43,640 nucleotides of DNA from Lachnospiraceae bacterium. GTDB taxonomy: Bacteria > Bacillota > Clostridia > Lachnospirales > Lachnospiraceae. Within the stretch, counting starts at the first letter, position 1. Each line of letters begins with the position of its first letter. A model generated the notes under the pieces. The model made no database searches. It was not told the origin of the DNA and saw only the letters and a program-made list of their open reading frames with translations. The translations under genes were made by a program, and so were the position numbers. The DNA lies in assembly GCA_004556655.1 (NCBI GenBank), contig SFGF01000026.1, positions 1 to 43,640 on the forward strand. The letters are read 5' to 3'. Below, piece by piece: positions 31,406 through 41,022 of this stretch.

Positions 31406-34354
31406 CTATCTCGGAACTTCAACCATAATATATGCTTCTACCTGATCCAGTTCCTGAATATCGTTGAATCCTTCAAATACCAGACCACACTCATATCCGG
31501 CTCTGACTTCTTTCACATCATCTTTGAATCGTTTCAGAGATGCCAGAGGACCTTCAAAGATCTGTGTTCCTTCTCTGGTGATACGTACAGAACATCCTCT
31601 CTGGAATACACCATCCATCACATAGCTTCCGGCAATATTACCCACACCGGATGCCTTAAATACCTGACGGATTTCTCCATGACCGATGACCTTTTCTTCA
31701 AATACAGGATCCAGCATACCCTTCATGGCAGCTTCCACATCTTCGATTGCCTGATAAATGACTCTGTACAGACGCAGATCGACACCTTCCTGTTCTGCGA
31801 TTGCTTTTGCTGTCGCATCCGGTCTTACATTGAAACCGATAATGATCGCATTGGATGCGGATGCAAGAGTAACATCGGATTCATTGATGGCACCTACACC
31901 ACCATGGATGATCTTAACAACAACTTCATCATTGGACAGTTTTACAAGACTCTGTTTTACTGCCTCAACAGAACCCTGAACATCCGCTTTTACAACGATG
32001 TTCAGTTCTTTCAGATTGCCTTCCTGAATCTGATTAAACAGATCATCCAGAGACATTTTTGCTTTTGTTTCCTCCAGAAGACGATTTTTATTTTCAGAAA
32101 TAAAGGTGGCAGCGAAATTCTTTGCCTCTTTATCATTTTCTGTCGCTACCAGAACTTCTCCCGCATTCGGAACATCGGAAAGTCCCAGAATCTCAACCGG
32201 AGTAGAAGGTCCTGCCTCTTTTACGCGGCGTCCTTTGTCATCCATCATCGCACGTACCTTACCGGAGCAGGCACCTGCCGCAATGAAATCTCCCACATGC
32301 AAAGTACCTTTCTGTACCAGAATAGTGGCAACAGGTCCTTTTCCTTTATCAAGCTGTGCCTCAATCACAAGACCACGGGCTCTACGTTTCGGATTTGCTT
32401 TCAGTTCTCCCACTTCTGCGGTCAGAAGAATCATTTCCAGAAGATCTTCAATACCGTCGTGTGTCTTAGCAGATACCGGGACAAAGATTGTGCTTCCGCC
32501 CCAATCCTCCGGAATCAGTTCATATTCGGACAATTCCTGTTTTACTCTTTCCACATTGGCACTCGGTTTATCGATTTTATTGATAGCTACAATAATCTCT
32601 ACACCGGCAGCTTTTGCATGATTGATTGCCTCCACAGTCTGAGGCATAACACCGTCATCAGCAGCTACTACCAAAACCGCAATATCTGTTGCATTGGCAC
32701 CACGCATACGCATAGCGGTAAATGCTTCATGACCCGGAGTGTCCAGGAAAGTGATTTTCTGACCCTTGATGGATACCACATAGGCACCTATATGCTGTGT
32801 GATACCACCTGCCTCACGGTCTGTCACATTGGTCTTACGGATCGCATCCAGAAGAGAGGTTTTACCGTGGTCAACATGACCCATAACACAGACTACAGGA
32901 GGTCTGGAAACCAATGTGGTTTCATCCTCTTCTTCCTCTTTCAGCAGTTCTTCGATCACATCAACTTTTTCTTCCTGCTCTGCGATGATATCAAAGTCCA
33001 TGGCGATTTCCTGCGCTTTTTCAAAGTCAATCTCATGGTTTACGGTAACCATAACGCCCTGCATAAACAGTTTTTTCACGATAACAGATGGCTGCATCTT
33101 CATCTTATCAGCCAATTCACGGATTGTCATTTTCTCCGGAAGTACGATCTCTTTTACTTCTTCTTTCTTCTCTTCCTTCGGCTGCGGACGAACCGGTTTC
33201 TGAAGAGCTTTCGGAAGTCTCTGGTTCGGACGGCGCCCCTGATTCGGACGGTTCCCGCCCTGTCCGCCTCTTCTGTCCTGTGTTTTCTTTTCTTCTCTTT
33301 CCCGTTCTTTTTCTTTATCTTTTTCCTTACTCTTTACATCTCTTACCGGTTTTCTTGCCAGTCCCAGATCCATAGTATCAACAGACGATGTTCTGGAATC
33401 TCTGCGCTCTGTACGGCGGTTGTTATCTCTGCCGTCACGCTCCCTTACATCTCTGCTGTCTTTGTCTCTTCCATCTCTATCTCTGTTGTCACGGTTCATA
33501 CCGTTTCTGTTATTGTCAAATCTGCGGCCTTCCTGACCGTTATTCGTACGTTCACCAAACTTGCGGTTATTGTTACCGTCCGGACGGCTCTGTCCCTGCG
33601 GTCTTCCCTGACCCTGCGGACGATTCTGGCCCTGTGTCCTTCCCTGGCCGTTTTTATTATCAAATCTACGACCGCTCTGGCTGTCTCTGCGATCCTGATT
33701 TCTCTCCTGACCGTCTCTTCTGTCCTGATTTCTCTCCTGACCCTGACGGTTTCCGGAAAATCTGCGGTTTCCGCTATCCTGGGTATTCTGCTGACCTGCT
33801 GCCTGACGATTGGAAGTTTGTGCTGCAGTCTCTTTGACCGGTGTCTGAGGCTTTTCAGCAACTGGTGCCTGTGCCGGCTGAACCGGTGTCGTCTGTGTCT
33901 GTACCGGCTCTGTCTTTGCTGCGGTCTTTGGCTGTGCCGGCTCTGTTTTTGGCGCTGCGTTTACTCCGCTCTTCGGCTGATTCTGGGTCTGTGCTTCTGT
34001 AGCCTTTACGGGCTGATCTTTCCCCTGCTGCGGACGACTTCCCTGGGTGGATTTTCTACGGAAGTTCTTGCCTTCCTGTGTCATGGCATTCTGCGGACGG
34101 AACACCTGAATCAGATTGGATTTCTTTTTCAGACGCTCTGCCGGTTTTCTTCCTGCCCCTTTATTTTCTTCTTTTCCTTCGGACTTATCTTCTTTTTTAC
34201 CGGAAAATGCTTCCCGTACCATTTTTTCTTCTTTTTCTTCCAATGTACTCATATGACTCTTAACTTCTATCTTTTTCTCCTTTAAATAGTCTAATACCTC
34301 TTTATTGGTTTTATTCAATTCCTGTGCCAGCTCGTAAACTCTCAGTTTTGACAT
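31406..34354 (-). CDS. infB: Translation initiation factor IF-2
   Basis: This 982-residue GTPase brings initiator tRNA to the 30S subunit. An IF2 N-domain (KLRVYELAQELNKTNKEVLDYL) is followed by a very long disordered linker (about 60-390) rich in Gln, Asn, Arg and Pro with repeats such as ERNQDRRD and GRPQGQ-type units. A second N-domain (EKMTIRELADKMKMQPS) precedes the G domain with GHVDHGKTSLLD, DTPGHEAFT and NKIDK. IF2-C domains close the protein. The linker is clearly longer than the short linker of E. coli IF2. Confidence 0.97.
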   Translation of the reverse strand: MSKLRVYELAQELNKTNKEVLDYLKEKKIEVKSHMSTLEEKEEKMVREAFSGKKEDKSEGKEENKGAGRKPAERLKKKSNLIQVFRPQNAMTQEGKNFRRKSTQGSRPQQGKDQPVKATEAQTQNQPKSGVNAAPKTEPAQPKTAAKTEPVQTQTTPVQPAQAPVAEKPQTPVKETAAQTSNRQAAGQQNTQDSGNRRFSGNRQGQERNQDRRDGQERNQDRRDSQSGRRFDNKNGQGRTQGQNRPQGQGRPQGQSRPDGNNNRKFGERTNNGQEGRRFDNNRNGMNRDNRDRDGRDKDSRDVRERDGRDNNRRTERRDSRTSSVDTMDLGLARKPVRDVKSKEKDKEKEREREEKKTQDRRGGQGGNRPNQGRRPNQRLPKALQKPVRPQPKEEKKEEVKEIVLPEKMTIRELADKMKMQPSVIVKKLFMQGVMVTVNHEIDFEKAQEIAMDFDIIAEQEEKVDVIEELLKEEEEDETTLVSRPPVVCVMGHVDHGKTSLLDAIRKTNVTDREAGGITQHIGAYVVSIKGQKITFLDTPGHEAFTAMRMRGANATDIAVLVVAADDGVMPQTVEAINHAKAAGVEIIVAINKIDKPSANVERVKQELSEYELIPEDWGGSTIFVPVSAKTHDGIEDLLEMILLTAEVGELKANPKRRARGLVIEAQLDKGKGPVATILVQKGTLHVGDFIAAGACSGKVRAMMDDKGRRVKEAGPSTPVEILGLSDVPNAGEVLVATENDKEAKNFAATFISENKNRLLEETKAKMSLDDLFNQIQEGNLKELNIVVKADVQGSVEAVKQSLVKLSNDEVVVKIIHGGVGAINESDVTLASASNAIIIGFNVRPDATAKAIAEQEGVDLRLYRVIYQAIEDVEAAMKGMLDPVFEEKVIGHGEIRQVFKASGVGNIAGSYVMDGVFQRGCSVRITREGTQIFEGPLASLKRFKDDVKEVRAGYECGLVFEGFNDIQELDQVEAYIMVEVPR

Positions 34355-34389
34355 ATTACCACCAACCTTTCTTTGTTCATGTCAAACAG

Positions 34390-34710
34390 TTACGCCAAAG
34401 GTTCCAACATATTCATCTGTTTTTCCAGTGCTGACGCAAGGTTTTCATCCGTAACAGCCAGTGAAGCCCTGAATTCTTTTCCAATTGCTGCACCAAGTTC
34501 CATCTTGCTGCCAAATTCATAATAAGGCACCTGGTAGTATTCACACATATTGCGGAATTTCTTTTTTGTATTGTCAGAAGCTTCCGCCGATGTAATTACC
34601 ATATATGCTTTTCCGGTCTTTACTGCTTTTTCTGTTGCGAATTCTCCGCTTGCGATCTTTCCTGCCTTCATGGAAAGTCCGATCAGTGATATTACTTTTT
34701 TATGATTCAA
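34390..34710 (-). CDS. L7Ae/L30e-family RNA-binding protein YlxQ
   Basis: This 106-residue kink-turn binding protein starts MNHKKVISLIGLSMKAGKIASGEFATEKAVK, a YlxQ hallmark. YlxQ proteins sit between rnpM and infB in Firmicutes and bind RNA; the physiological target is unclear. Its start overlaps the end of rnpM by 11 bases. Confidence 0.9.
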   Translation of the reverse strand: MNHKKVISLIGLSMKAGKIASGEFATEKAVKTGKAYMVITSAEASDNTKKKFRNMCEYYQVPYYEFGSKMELGAAIGKEFRASLAVTDENLASALEKQMNMLEPLA

Positions 34711-34975
34711 TCGTATCCAGCTCCCTTTCCAGGCTTTCGTATACTTCCTGCGGAATCGGCATTTTCAGGGAGCGTTCCAGGCCCCTGTTCTTCATGGCAT
34801 TTTTCAGACATTCTTTCGAAAAACACAAGTAAGCGCCTCTGCCATTCTTCTTTCCTGTAGCATCAAGAACAATTTCATTGTCCGTCGTTTTCAGGACACG
34901 AATCATTTCCTTTTTGTTTTTCATTTCATTACAGCCGATACATTTCCGCAGCGGTACTTTTTTTACATTTGCCAT
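34700..34975 (-). CDS. rnpM: RNase P modulator RnpM (YlxR, DUF448)
   Basis: This 91-residue basic RNA-binding protein has the DUF448 signature: RKCIGCNEMKNKKEMIRV followed by LDATGKKNGRGAYLC and CLKNAMKNRGLERSL. YlxR/RnpM was shown in Bacillus to bind RNase P RNA and modulate its activity. It lies between nusA and ylxQ, the conserved order. Confidence 0.93.
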   Translation of the reverse strand: MANVKKVPLRKCIGCNEMKNKKEMIRVLKTTDNEIVLDATGKKNGRGAYLCFSKECLKNAMKNRGLERSLKMPIPQEVYESLERELDTIES

Positions 34976-34998
34976 ACTTTTACCGCCTCACAGTTATA

Positions 34999-36159
34999 TT
35001 ATGATAAATATTCCGTATCTTCTGCTACTTCCTGATCAGATTCTTCTTCACTGTAATCCTCAGCCTCATAATCTTCTTCGTCTTCGTAGCCTTCTTCATC
35101 CTGATAATACTCGAAATCTCCGGCCTCTCTTGCCTGAGTCTCACTCTTAATGTCAATCTTAAATCCTGTCAGGCGGGCTGCAAGACGGGCATTCTGTCCT
35201 TCCTTACCAATTGCCAGAGAAAGCTGATAATCCGGTACGATTACCAATGCAGTCTTTTCATCCGGATCTGCCATAACAGAAATTACTTTTGCCGGACTCA
35301 GGGCATTTTCAATCAACAGTGCCGGATTTTCATCCCAGCTGATGATATCGATTTTCTCTCCCCGAAGCTCTGCCACGATCGAATTGACTCTGGCTCCGTT
35401 CATACCCACGCAGGCACCTACTGCATCCACATCCGGGTCAATAGACCAGACAGCGATCTTGGTTCTGGAACCTGCCTCTCTGGCAATACTGCGGATCTCC
35501 ACGGTTCCGTCACTCACTTCTGTCACTTCTGATTCAAACAGACGTTTTACCAGTTCCGGATGGGTTCTGGATACCAGGATCTTCGGTCCTTTTGGAGTAT
35601 CTTTTACTTCCAGTACATACACTTTAATTCTCTCTGTAGGGCGGAATACTTCGCCTTTTACCTGCTCATTTTCATTCAGTATCGCATCTACCTTGCCCAG
35701 ATTGATGCTTACATTTCTTCCAATATAACGCTGTACCACTCCGGTAACCACATCGCGTTCTTTCTGGAAATACTCATCATAAAGAACTTTTCGTTCTTCC
35801 TCACGAATCTTCTGCAGAATTACGTTTTTAGCATTCTGGGTAGCAATTCTTCCAAACTGTTTGGACTGGATCGGAACCTGAACCATATCTCCTACTTCAT
35901 ATTTGGAATCCATCATTTTCGCATTGGTCAGACTGATCTCAAGAACTGAATCCTCCACATTCTCAACAACTGTTTTTTCTGCATATACACTAAAATCACA
36001 GGTTTCCGGGTTGATACTTACCTTTACGTTGTCTGCCTTTCCGAAATGATTCTTGCAGGCCTGGATCAGAGACTGTTCAATAGCCTCCAGCAGCACCTCT
36101 TTACTGATACTTTTTTCCCTTTCCAGAATATTTAATGCTTCCATTAATTCTGTGTTCAT
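34999..36159 (-). CDS. nusA: Transcription termination/antitermination factor NusA
   Basis: This 386-residue RNA polymerase cofactor has the N-terminal RNAP-binding domain (MNTELMEALNILEREK), an S1 domain near 135-200, and KH1/KH2 domains with VGACVGMNGARVN and LAIGKEGQNARLAARLTG. The final ~35 residues are very acidic (EDEEDYEAEDYSEEE). It follows rimP by about 17 bases. It lacks the C-terminal acidic repeat domains of E. coli NusA, as usual in Firmicutes. Confidence 0.97.
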   Translation of the reverse strand: MNTELMEALNILEREKSISKEVLLEAIEQSLIQACKNHFGKADNVKVSINPETCDFSVYAEKTVVENVEDSVLEISLTNAKMMDSKYEVGDMVQVPIQSKQFGRIATQNAKNVILQKIREEERKVLYDEYFQKERDVVTGVVQRYIGRNVSINLGKVDAILNENEQVKGEVFRPTERIKVYVLEVKDTPKGPKILVSRTHPELVKRLFESEVTEVSDGTVEIRSIAREAGSRTKIAVWSIDPDVDAVGACVGMNGARVNSIVAELRGEKIDIISWDENPALLIENALSPAKVISVMADPDEKTALVIVPDYQLSLAIGKEGQNARLAARLTGFKIDIKSETQAREAGDFEYYQDEEGYEDEEDYEAEDYSEEESDQEVAEDTEYLS

Positions 36160-36176
36160 TTTTTTCCTTATCCTCC

Positions 36177-36644
36177 TTAAAAATCAAAAGCAAGTCGTAT
36201 CAATGCGATCTCGTCTCTCTGAAATACTCGGGTTTCCTGATCATCCAGGGTAATCGTCACATGTGTTTCATCATATGCGCTGAGAATACCGAAGAATTCT
36301 TTTTGTTTATCAATCGGACGGTAAGTGCGGATCTCCACTTCCTTACCTATGCTGCGTTTAAAATCTTTTTCTTTCTTCAGCGGTCTTCCCAGCCCCGGTG
36401 AGCTCACTTCCATAACATATGCATCATCAATAAAATCTTCTTCATCCAGCTTGTCACTGAACAGGCGGCTGACTGCCTCACAGTCGTCAATGGTTATTCC
36501 GCCTTCCTTGTCGATGTACAGCCGCAGATACCAGGTTCCCGCTTCTTTCACATATTCCACATCCACCAGTTCAAATCCAAAACTGCTGACGATGGGTTCC
36601 GCTATCGCTTCTGCTTTTTGTTCATACTGATCTCTTATACTCAT
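36177..36644 (-). CDS. rimP: Ribosome maturation factor RimP
   Basis: This 155-residue factor is needed for 30S subunit maturation. It has LVDVEYVKEAGTWYLRLYIDKEGGITIDDCE, then the VSSPGLGRPLKKEKDF signature near residue 80. GGTGGTGAG lies before the ATG. It opens the nusA operon. A promoter and leader hairpin precede it. Confidence 0.95.
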   Translation of the reverse strand: MSIRDQYEQKAEAIAEPIVSSFGFELVDVEYVKEAGTWYLRLYIDKEGGITIDDCEAVSRLFSDKLDEEDFIDDAYVMEVSSPGLGRPLKKEKDFKRSIGKEVEIRTYRPIDKQKEFFGILSAYDETHVTITLDDQETRVFQRDEIALIRLAFDF

Positions 36645-36722
36645 GCTCTCACCACCTTCGTATCAGGAAAAACGTTACTGTTCACTCCGTGACCAGCAAC
36701 AAAAACTCCTTATGACATAAAG

Positions 36723-36747
36723 AAGAGTGGACGTCTCGCCCACTCTT
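36723..36747 (-). promoter_or_regulatory. rimP leader hairpin
   Basis: AAGAGTGG (36723-36730) and CCACTCTT (36740-36747) pair around a nine-base loop, about 28 bases after the predicted start of transcription. This is the place and look of the rimP leader RNA found before nusA operons in Firmicutes. Confidence 0.6.
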
Positions 36748-36774
36748 AACTAGCAATTACCTATTAACACAGTT

Positions 36775-36803
36775 ATCATAGCACTGTTTTTCATAAAATG
36801 CAA
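36775..36803 (-). promoter_or_regulatory. Promoter of the rimP-nusA-infB operon
   Basis: On the minus strand TTGCAT (36798-36803), 17 bases, TATGAT (36775-36780). It overlaps direct repeats ACTGTTTTTCAT (36783-36794 and 36816-36827). Confidence 0.7.
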
Positions 36804-36826
36804 GGGGGAAATGCAACTGTTTTTCA

Positions 36827-39064
36827 TTATACCCTTACTTTTGTTCCTTTAGTATCCCGTTTTCCAAGTTTCACCTTATTAAGCACCATCTGTTTTCCTT
36901 TGTATTCCACACTGCACTCTATTCGGCTCTCCACAAGATATGCATGTTCCAGATAATCCTGATCTCCCAGCTTCATACCACGGACTCCCACCGCCGCTTT
37001 TTTCATCTCGGACACTTCACTCTTCATAAACCGGAGAAAATATCCATCTTTACTCTGCAGTACTACATAATCCATAGCGTCACTTAAACCTACCAGCACC
37101 AGTTCATCATCTTTGGCAAGTTTTGTAGAGGCAATGGTCCGTTTGATCACATCAAATTCTGAACCGGGGACCTGCTTCACCATGCTGTTTTTAGTAACAA
37201 ATAAAAGCACGGAATTTTTCACAGTTTCCATACTTGCCACAAAGAGAATCTGCTCCTGGGCACTGGAATAATTACTTACATTATCAATCGGTGTTCCCTT
37301 GTCCCTCAGTTTTGCCAGCGGCAGATCCATCACTTTTACCGTGTGCATCTGTCCTTTATCAGTAAAAATACAGATCTTATCCGTGTTCATACAGGTAAAT
37401 ACATACTTATATTCCCCGTGAGCTGTCTCTTTATTTCTTTCATAAATGGATTTGTCCATAGTTTTTGCATATCCGAAGCGATCCATCAGGAAGCATACTT
37501 CTGTTTCTTCCATCTTCTTTTCTTCAAATACTGCTTCTTCCACATTTTCAATGACAGTGCGGCGTTTTCTTCCATAAGCTTTCTTTGTTTTGTCCAGATC
37601 ATCCATGATCACTTGTGCCATGGAATCATAATTATTTAAAATATCTTCATAACGGGCGATATTTTTCATAGTCTCTTCATGTTCCGCAAGCAAAGCCTCA
37701 ATCTCCAGCCCGATCAGCTTGTACAGACGCATCTCCAGGATTGCAGTCGCCTGCCGCTGGGTAAACTGCAGCTTCTTTGCCGCCCGTTCGCTGGTCTTGG
37801 TTTTGAATTTGATGCCCTCCGTGATTCCCATCGTCAGGCAGTCTTTTACCTGCTTCTGATTCTTACTGCCTCTGAGGATTTCAATGATCAGATCGATCAC
37901 GTCACACGCCTTAATAAGGCCTTCCTGAACTTCCTTTTTCTCCAGCTCTTTATTCAAAAGTGTCTGATACTTACGGGTGCAGACCTCAAACTGAAAATCC
38001 ACATGGTGCTCTATGATCTGCTTCAGACTCAGAGTTTCCGGCCGCCCGTCAGCCACTGCCAGCATATTGACACCAAAGGTATCTTCCAGACGGGTCTTTT
38101 TATACAACATGTTTTTCAGATTTTCCACATCCGCGCCTTTTTTCAGTTCCAAAACGATGCGGATTCCTTCTTTGGAAGACTGATTGGAAATATCCACGAT
38201 CTCCGGAGCTTTTTTACTTTCCACCAGTGCAGCTACATCATTTAAAAACTTACCGATATTCGCCCCCAACATAGGATACGGAATCTCCGTGATAACCAGA
38301 TTCACTTTTCCACCTTTCACATCTTCTACTTCCACCTTTCCCCTTACTTTAATTTTTCCGGTTCCGGTTTCATAGATTTTCAAAAGTTCATCTTTATTGG
38401 TTACGATACCTCCGGTAGGAAAATCCGGTCCTTTGATGTAACGCATCAGACCTTTTACCGTAATATCGTTATTTTTCATATAGGCTTTTACCGCATCTAC
38501 AATCTCGCAAAGATTATGCGGCGGAATACTGGTGGCCATACCTACCGCAATACCATCGGCTCCGTTTAAAAGCAGATTTGGCACACGCACCGGCAGCACC
38601 ACCGGTTCTTTCTCTGTCTCATCAAAATTGGGCATAAAATCCACTACACCCTTGTCCATATCACTTAAGAATACTTCCTGGGTAATTTTCTGCAGACGGG
38701 CTTCCGTATATCGCATGGCAGCAGCCCCGTCTCCCTCAATTGAGCCGAAATTCCCATGTCCGTCTACCAGTGTCTGCCCTTTTTTAAAATCCTGTGCCAT
38801 CACTACCAGAGCCTCATAAATCGAACTGTCCCCATGAGGATGATATTTACCCATCGTATCACCCACGATACGGGCACATTTCCTGTATGGTCGGTCATAA
38901 CGGATTCCCAGTTCATACATATCGTACAAGGTTCTTCTCTGTACCGGTTTCAGACCATCCCGCACATCCGGCAGCGCACGGGAAATGATAACACTCATAG
39001 CATAATCAATATATGATTTCTGCATAATCTCCGAATATTCAGTTCTGATAATCTGTCCGTCCAT
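36827..39064 (-). CDS. Type IIA topoisomerase subunit A (ParC/GyrA paralogue)
   Basis: This 745-residue breakage-reunion subunit has the QRRTLYDM motif and the active Tyr in AAMRYTEARL near residue 120. The quinolone-resistance region reads HPHGDSSIYEALVVMAQ, with the usual Ser and an acidic residue, so it looks sensitive. The C-terminal beta-pinwheel has only a degenerate box (AAVGVRGMKLG) rather than QRRGGKG, favouring topoisomerase IV over gyrase. It forms a pair with the subunit B gene 12 bases upstream. These two decatenate chromosomes. Confidence 0.88.
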   Translation of the reverse strand: MDGQIIRTEYSEIMQKSYIDYAMSVIISRALPDVRDGLKPVQRRTLYDMYELGIRYDRPYRKCARIVGDTMGKYHPHGDSSIYEALVVMAQDFKKGQTLVDGHGNFGSIEGDGAAAMRYTEARLQKITQEVFLSDMDKGVVDFMPNFDETEKEPVVLPVRVPNLLLNGADGIAVGMATSIPPHNLCEIVDAVKAYMKNNDITVKGLMRYIKGPDFPTGGIVTNKDELLKIYETGTGKIKVRGKVEVEDVKGGKVNLVITEIPYPMLGANIGKFLNDVAALVESKKAPEIVDISNQSSKEGIRIVLELKKGADVENLKNMLYKKTRLEDTFGVNMLAVADGRPETLSLKQIIEHHVDFQFEVCTRKYQTLLNKELEKKEVQEGLIKACDVIDLIIEILRGSKNQKQVKDCLTMGITEGIKFKTKTSERAAKKLQFTQRQATAILEMRLYKLIGLEIEALLAEHEETMKNIARYEDILNNYDSMAQVIMDDLDKTKKAYGRKRRTVIENVEEAVFEEKKMEETEVCFLMDRFGYAKTMDKSIYERNKETAHGEYKYVFTCMNTDKICIFTDKGQMHTVKVMDLPLAKLRDKGTPIDNVSNYSSAQEQILFVASMETVKNSVLLFVTKNSMVKQVPGSEFDVIKRTIASTKLAKDDELVLVGLSDAMDYVVLQSKDGYFLRFMKSEVSEMKKAAVGVRGMKLGDQDYLEHAYLVESRIECSVEYKGKQMVLNKVKLGKRDTKGTKVRV

Positions 39065-39076
39065 TCTATTCCTCCA

Positions 39077-41002
39077 CTAAATATCCAGCTGCGCATCCTG
39101 TGCATGCTGATAAATAAATGCTTTCCGGGGCGGTACTTCTGTTCCCATCAAAACTTCCGTCACATCGGAAGCCATCCGGGCATCCTCGATCTCCACCCGT
39201 TTTAAAATTCTTGTCTTCGGATCCAAAGTTGTCTCCCACAGCTGTTGGGCATCCATCTCACCCAGACCTTTGTATCTCTGCAGAGTAAAACTGGAACCTT
39301 TATGAGCTTTTCTATATTTTTCCAGCGCCTTATCATCATAAAGATATTCTTCTTTTCCCTTTGCCGGAATCACTTTGTAAAGCGGCGGCATGGCAAGATA
39401 CACGTGTCCTTCATAGATCAGTTCCGGCATAAAACGATAAAATAATGTCAGAAGAAGTGTGGAAATATGGGCACCGTCCACATCGGCATCAGCCATGATA
39501 ATGATTTTGTCATATCGCAGTTTTGTGATATCAAAATCATTGCCGTACCCTTCTGAAAAACCACATCCAAAAGCATTGATCATGGTTTTGATCTCAGCAT
39601 TTGCCAGAACCTTATCGATCGTAGCTTTTTCCACATTCAGGATTTTTCCCCGAATCGGCAAAATGGCCTGATAATTTCTGTCCCGGGCAGTTTTTGCGGA
39701 ACCGCCCGCAGAATCTCCCTCAACGATAAAGATTTCACAGAGACTGGGATCTTTCTTTACGCAATTGGCCAATTTTCCGTTCGAATCAAAAGAATATTTC
39801 TGTTTTGTCAGAAGATTCGTCTTCGCTTTTTCTTCTGTTTTCCGTATCTTAGCAGAACGTTCTGCACAGGAAAGTACCGTCTTTAACACTTCCAGATTCC
39901 GGTCAAAATAAAGAACCACTTCATCCCCGGTAACCTTGGATGTTGCTTTTGCCGCATCCTGGTTGTCCAGCTTTGTCTTGGTCTGCCCTTCAAAACGGGG
40001 AGCCGGATGCTTAATAGAAATCACGGCTGTCATGCCGTTTCGGATATCCGCACCGGTAAAGTTGGCATCTTTTTCTTTCAAAATCCCCAATTCTCTGGCG
40101 TAATTGTTCATGATCGTAGTGAACATTGTTTTAAATCCCGTCAGATGGGTACCGCCCTCCGCATTGTAAATATTATTGCAGAATCCCAGTACATTTTCAT
40201 GGAATTCATTCACATACTGAAATACACCCTCTACGGTAATCCCTTCACTCTCCCCGGAAAAATAAATCGGATCGTGAAGTACTTCTTTTTTCTTATTCAA
40301 ATCCCGGACAAATCCGATGATTCCCTCCGGTTCATGATATTCAACAACCTCTGTTTCCGGCTGTCTCCGATCTTCAAAATGAATGGTAAGCTTCGGATTC
40401 AGATAAGCGGTCTCATGAAGACGGCTTTTTACTTCTTCTTCTTTAAACACCGTTTTTTCAAAGATTTCCGGATCCGGCAGAAAATTGATGCAAGTTCCCG
40501 TCTCCTTTGTTCTTCCCAGCTTCGGCAGAAGGCCGTTTTCCAACTCAATTGTGGGAATTCCTCTCTCATAGTGATCATGATGCACATAACCTTCCCGGCT
40601 GATCTTCACATCCAGATAGGTGGACAGTGCATTTACTACGGAAGAACCCACACCATGAAGCCCACCGCTGGTCTTGTACACTGAATCGTCAAACTTTCCG
40701 CCTGCGTGAAGGGTAGTAAATACCAGTCTCTCTGCCGACATTCCTTTTTCATGCATCCCTACCGGGATTCCCCGTCCGTTATCCGAAACCGTACAGGAGC
40801 CGTCTGCTTCCAGAATCACCCGGATAGAATCACAAAATCCAGCCAGATGTTCATCTACGGAATTATCCACGATCTCATAGATCAGATGATTGAGTCCCTT
40901 CCGGGATACACTTCCGATATACATTCCGGGACGTTTCCGCACCGCTTCCAGTCCTTCCAGCACCGCTATGCTGCTGGCATCATACGTATTGCTTTTCGCC
41001 AT
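39077..41002 (-). CDS. Type IIA topoisomerase subunit B (ParE/GyrB paralogue)
   Basis: This 641-residue ATPase subunit has the GHKL motifs EIVDNSVDEHLAG, DNGRGIPVG, GGLHGVGSSVVNAL, then QTKTKL in the transducer domain. The TOPRIM domain has IVEGDSAGGSAK and DADVDGAHI. The length (641) and the partner sequence favour ParE over GyrB. It is the first gene of the pair; a HAD hydrolase gene ends 20 bases upstream. Confidence 0.88.
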   Translation of the reverse strand: MAKSNTYDASSIAVLEGLEAVRKRPGMYIGSVSRKGLNHLIYEIVDNSVDEHLAGFCDSIRVILEADGSCTVSDNGRGIPVGMHEKGMSAERLVFTTLHAGGKFDDSVYKTSGGLHGVGSSVVNALSTYLDVKISREGYVHHDHYERGIPTIELENGLLPKLGRTKETGTCINFLPDPEIFEKTVFKEEEVKSRLHETAYLNPKLTIHFEDRRQPETEVVEYHEPEGIIGFVRDLNKKKEVLHDPIYFSGESEGITVEGVFQYVNEFHENVLGFCNNIYNAEGGTHLTGFKTMFTTIMNNYARELGILKEKDANFTGADIRNGMTAVISIKHPAPRFEGQTKTKLDNQDAAKATSKVTGDEVVLYFDRNLEVLKTVLSCAERSAKIRKTEEKAKTNLLTKQKYSFDSNGKLANCVKKDPSLCEIFIVEGDSAGGSAKTARDRNYQAILPIRGKILNVEKATIDKVLANAEIKTMINAFGCGFSEGYGNDFDITKLRYDKIIIMADADVDGAHISTLLLTLFYRFMPELIYEGHVYLAMPPLYKVIPAKGKEEYLYDDKALEKYRKAHKGSSFTLQRYKGLGEMDAQQLWETTLDPKTRILKRVEIEDARMASDVTEVLMGTEVPPRKAFIYQHAQDAQLDI

Positions 41003-41022
41003 ATTTTTTCCTCACTTTTCTT

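Noticed and set aside
31397..34285. 962-codon open frame on the plus strand
   Set aside because: It is exactly antisense to infB, whose repetitive linker and codon bias keep the opposite strand open. It has no ribosome binding site and no recognisable domain.
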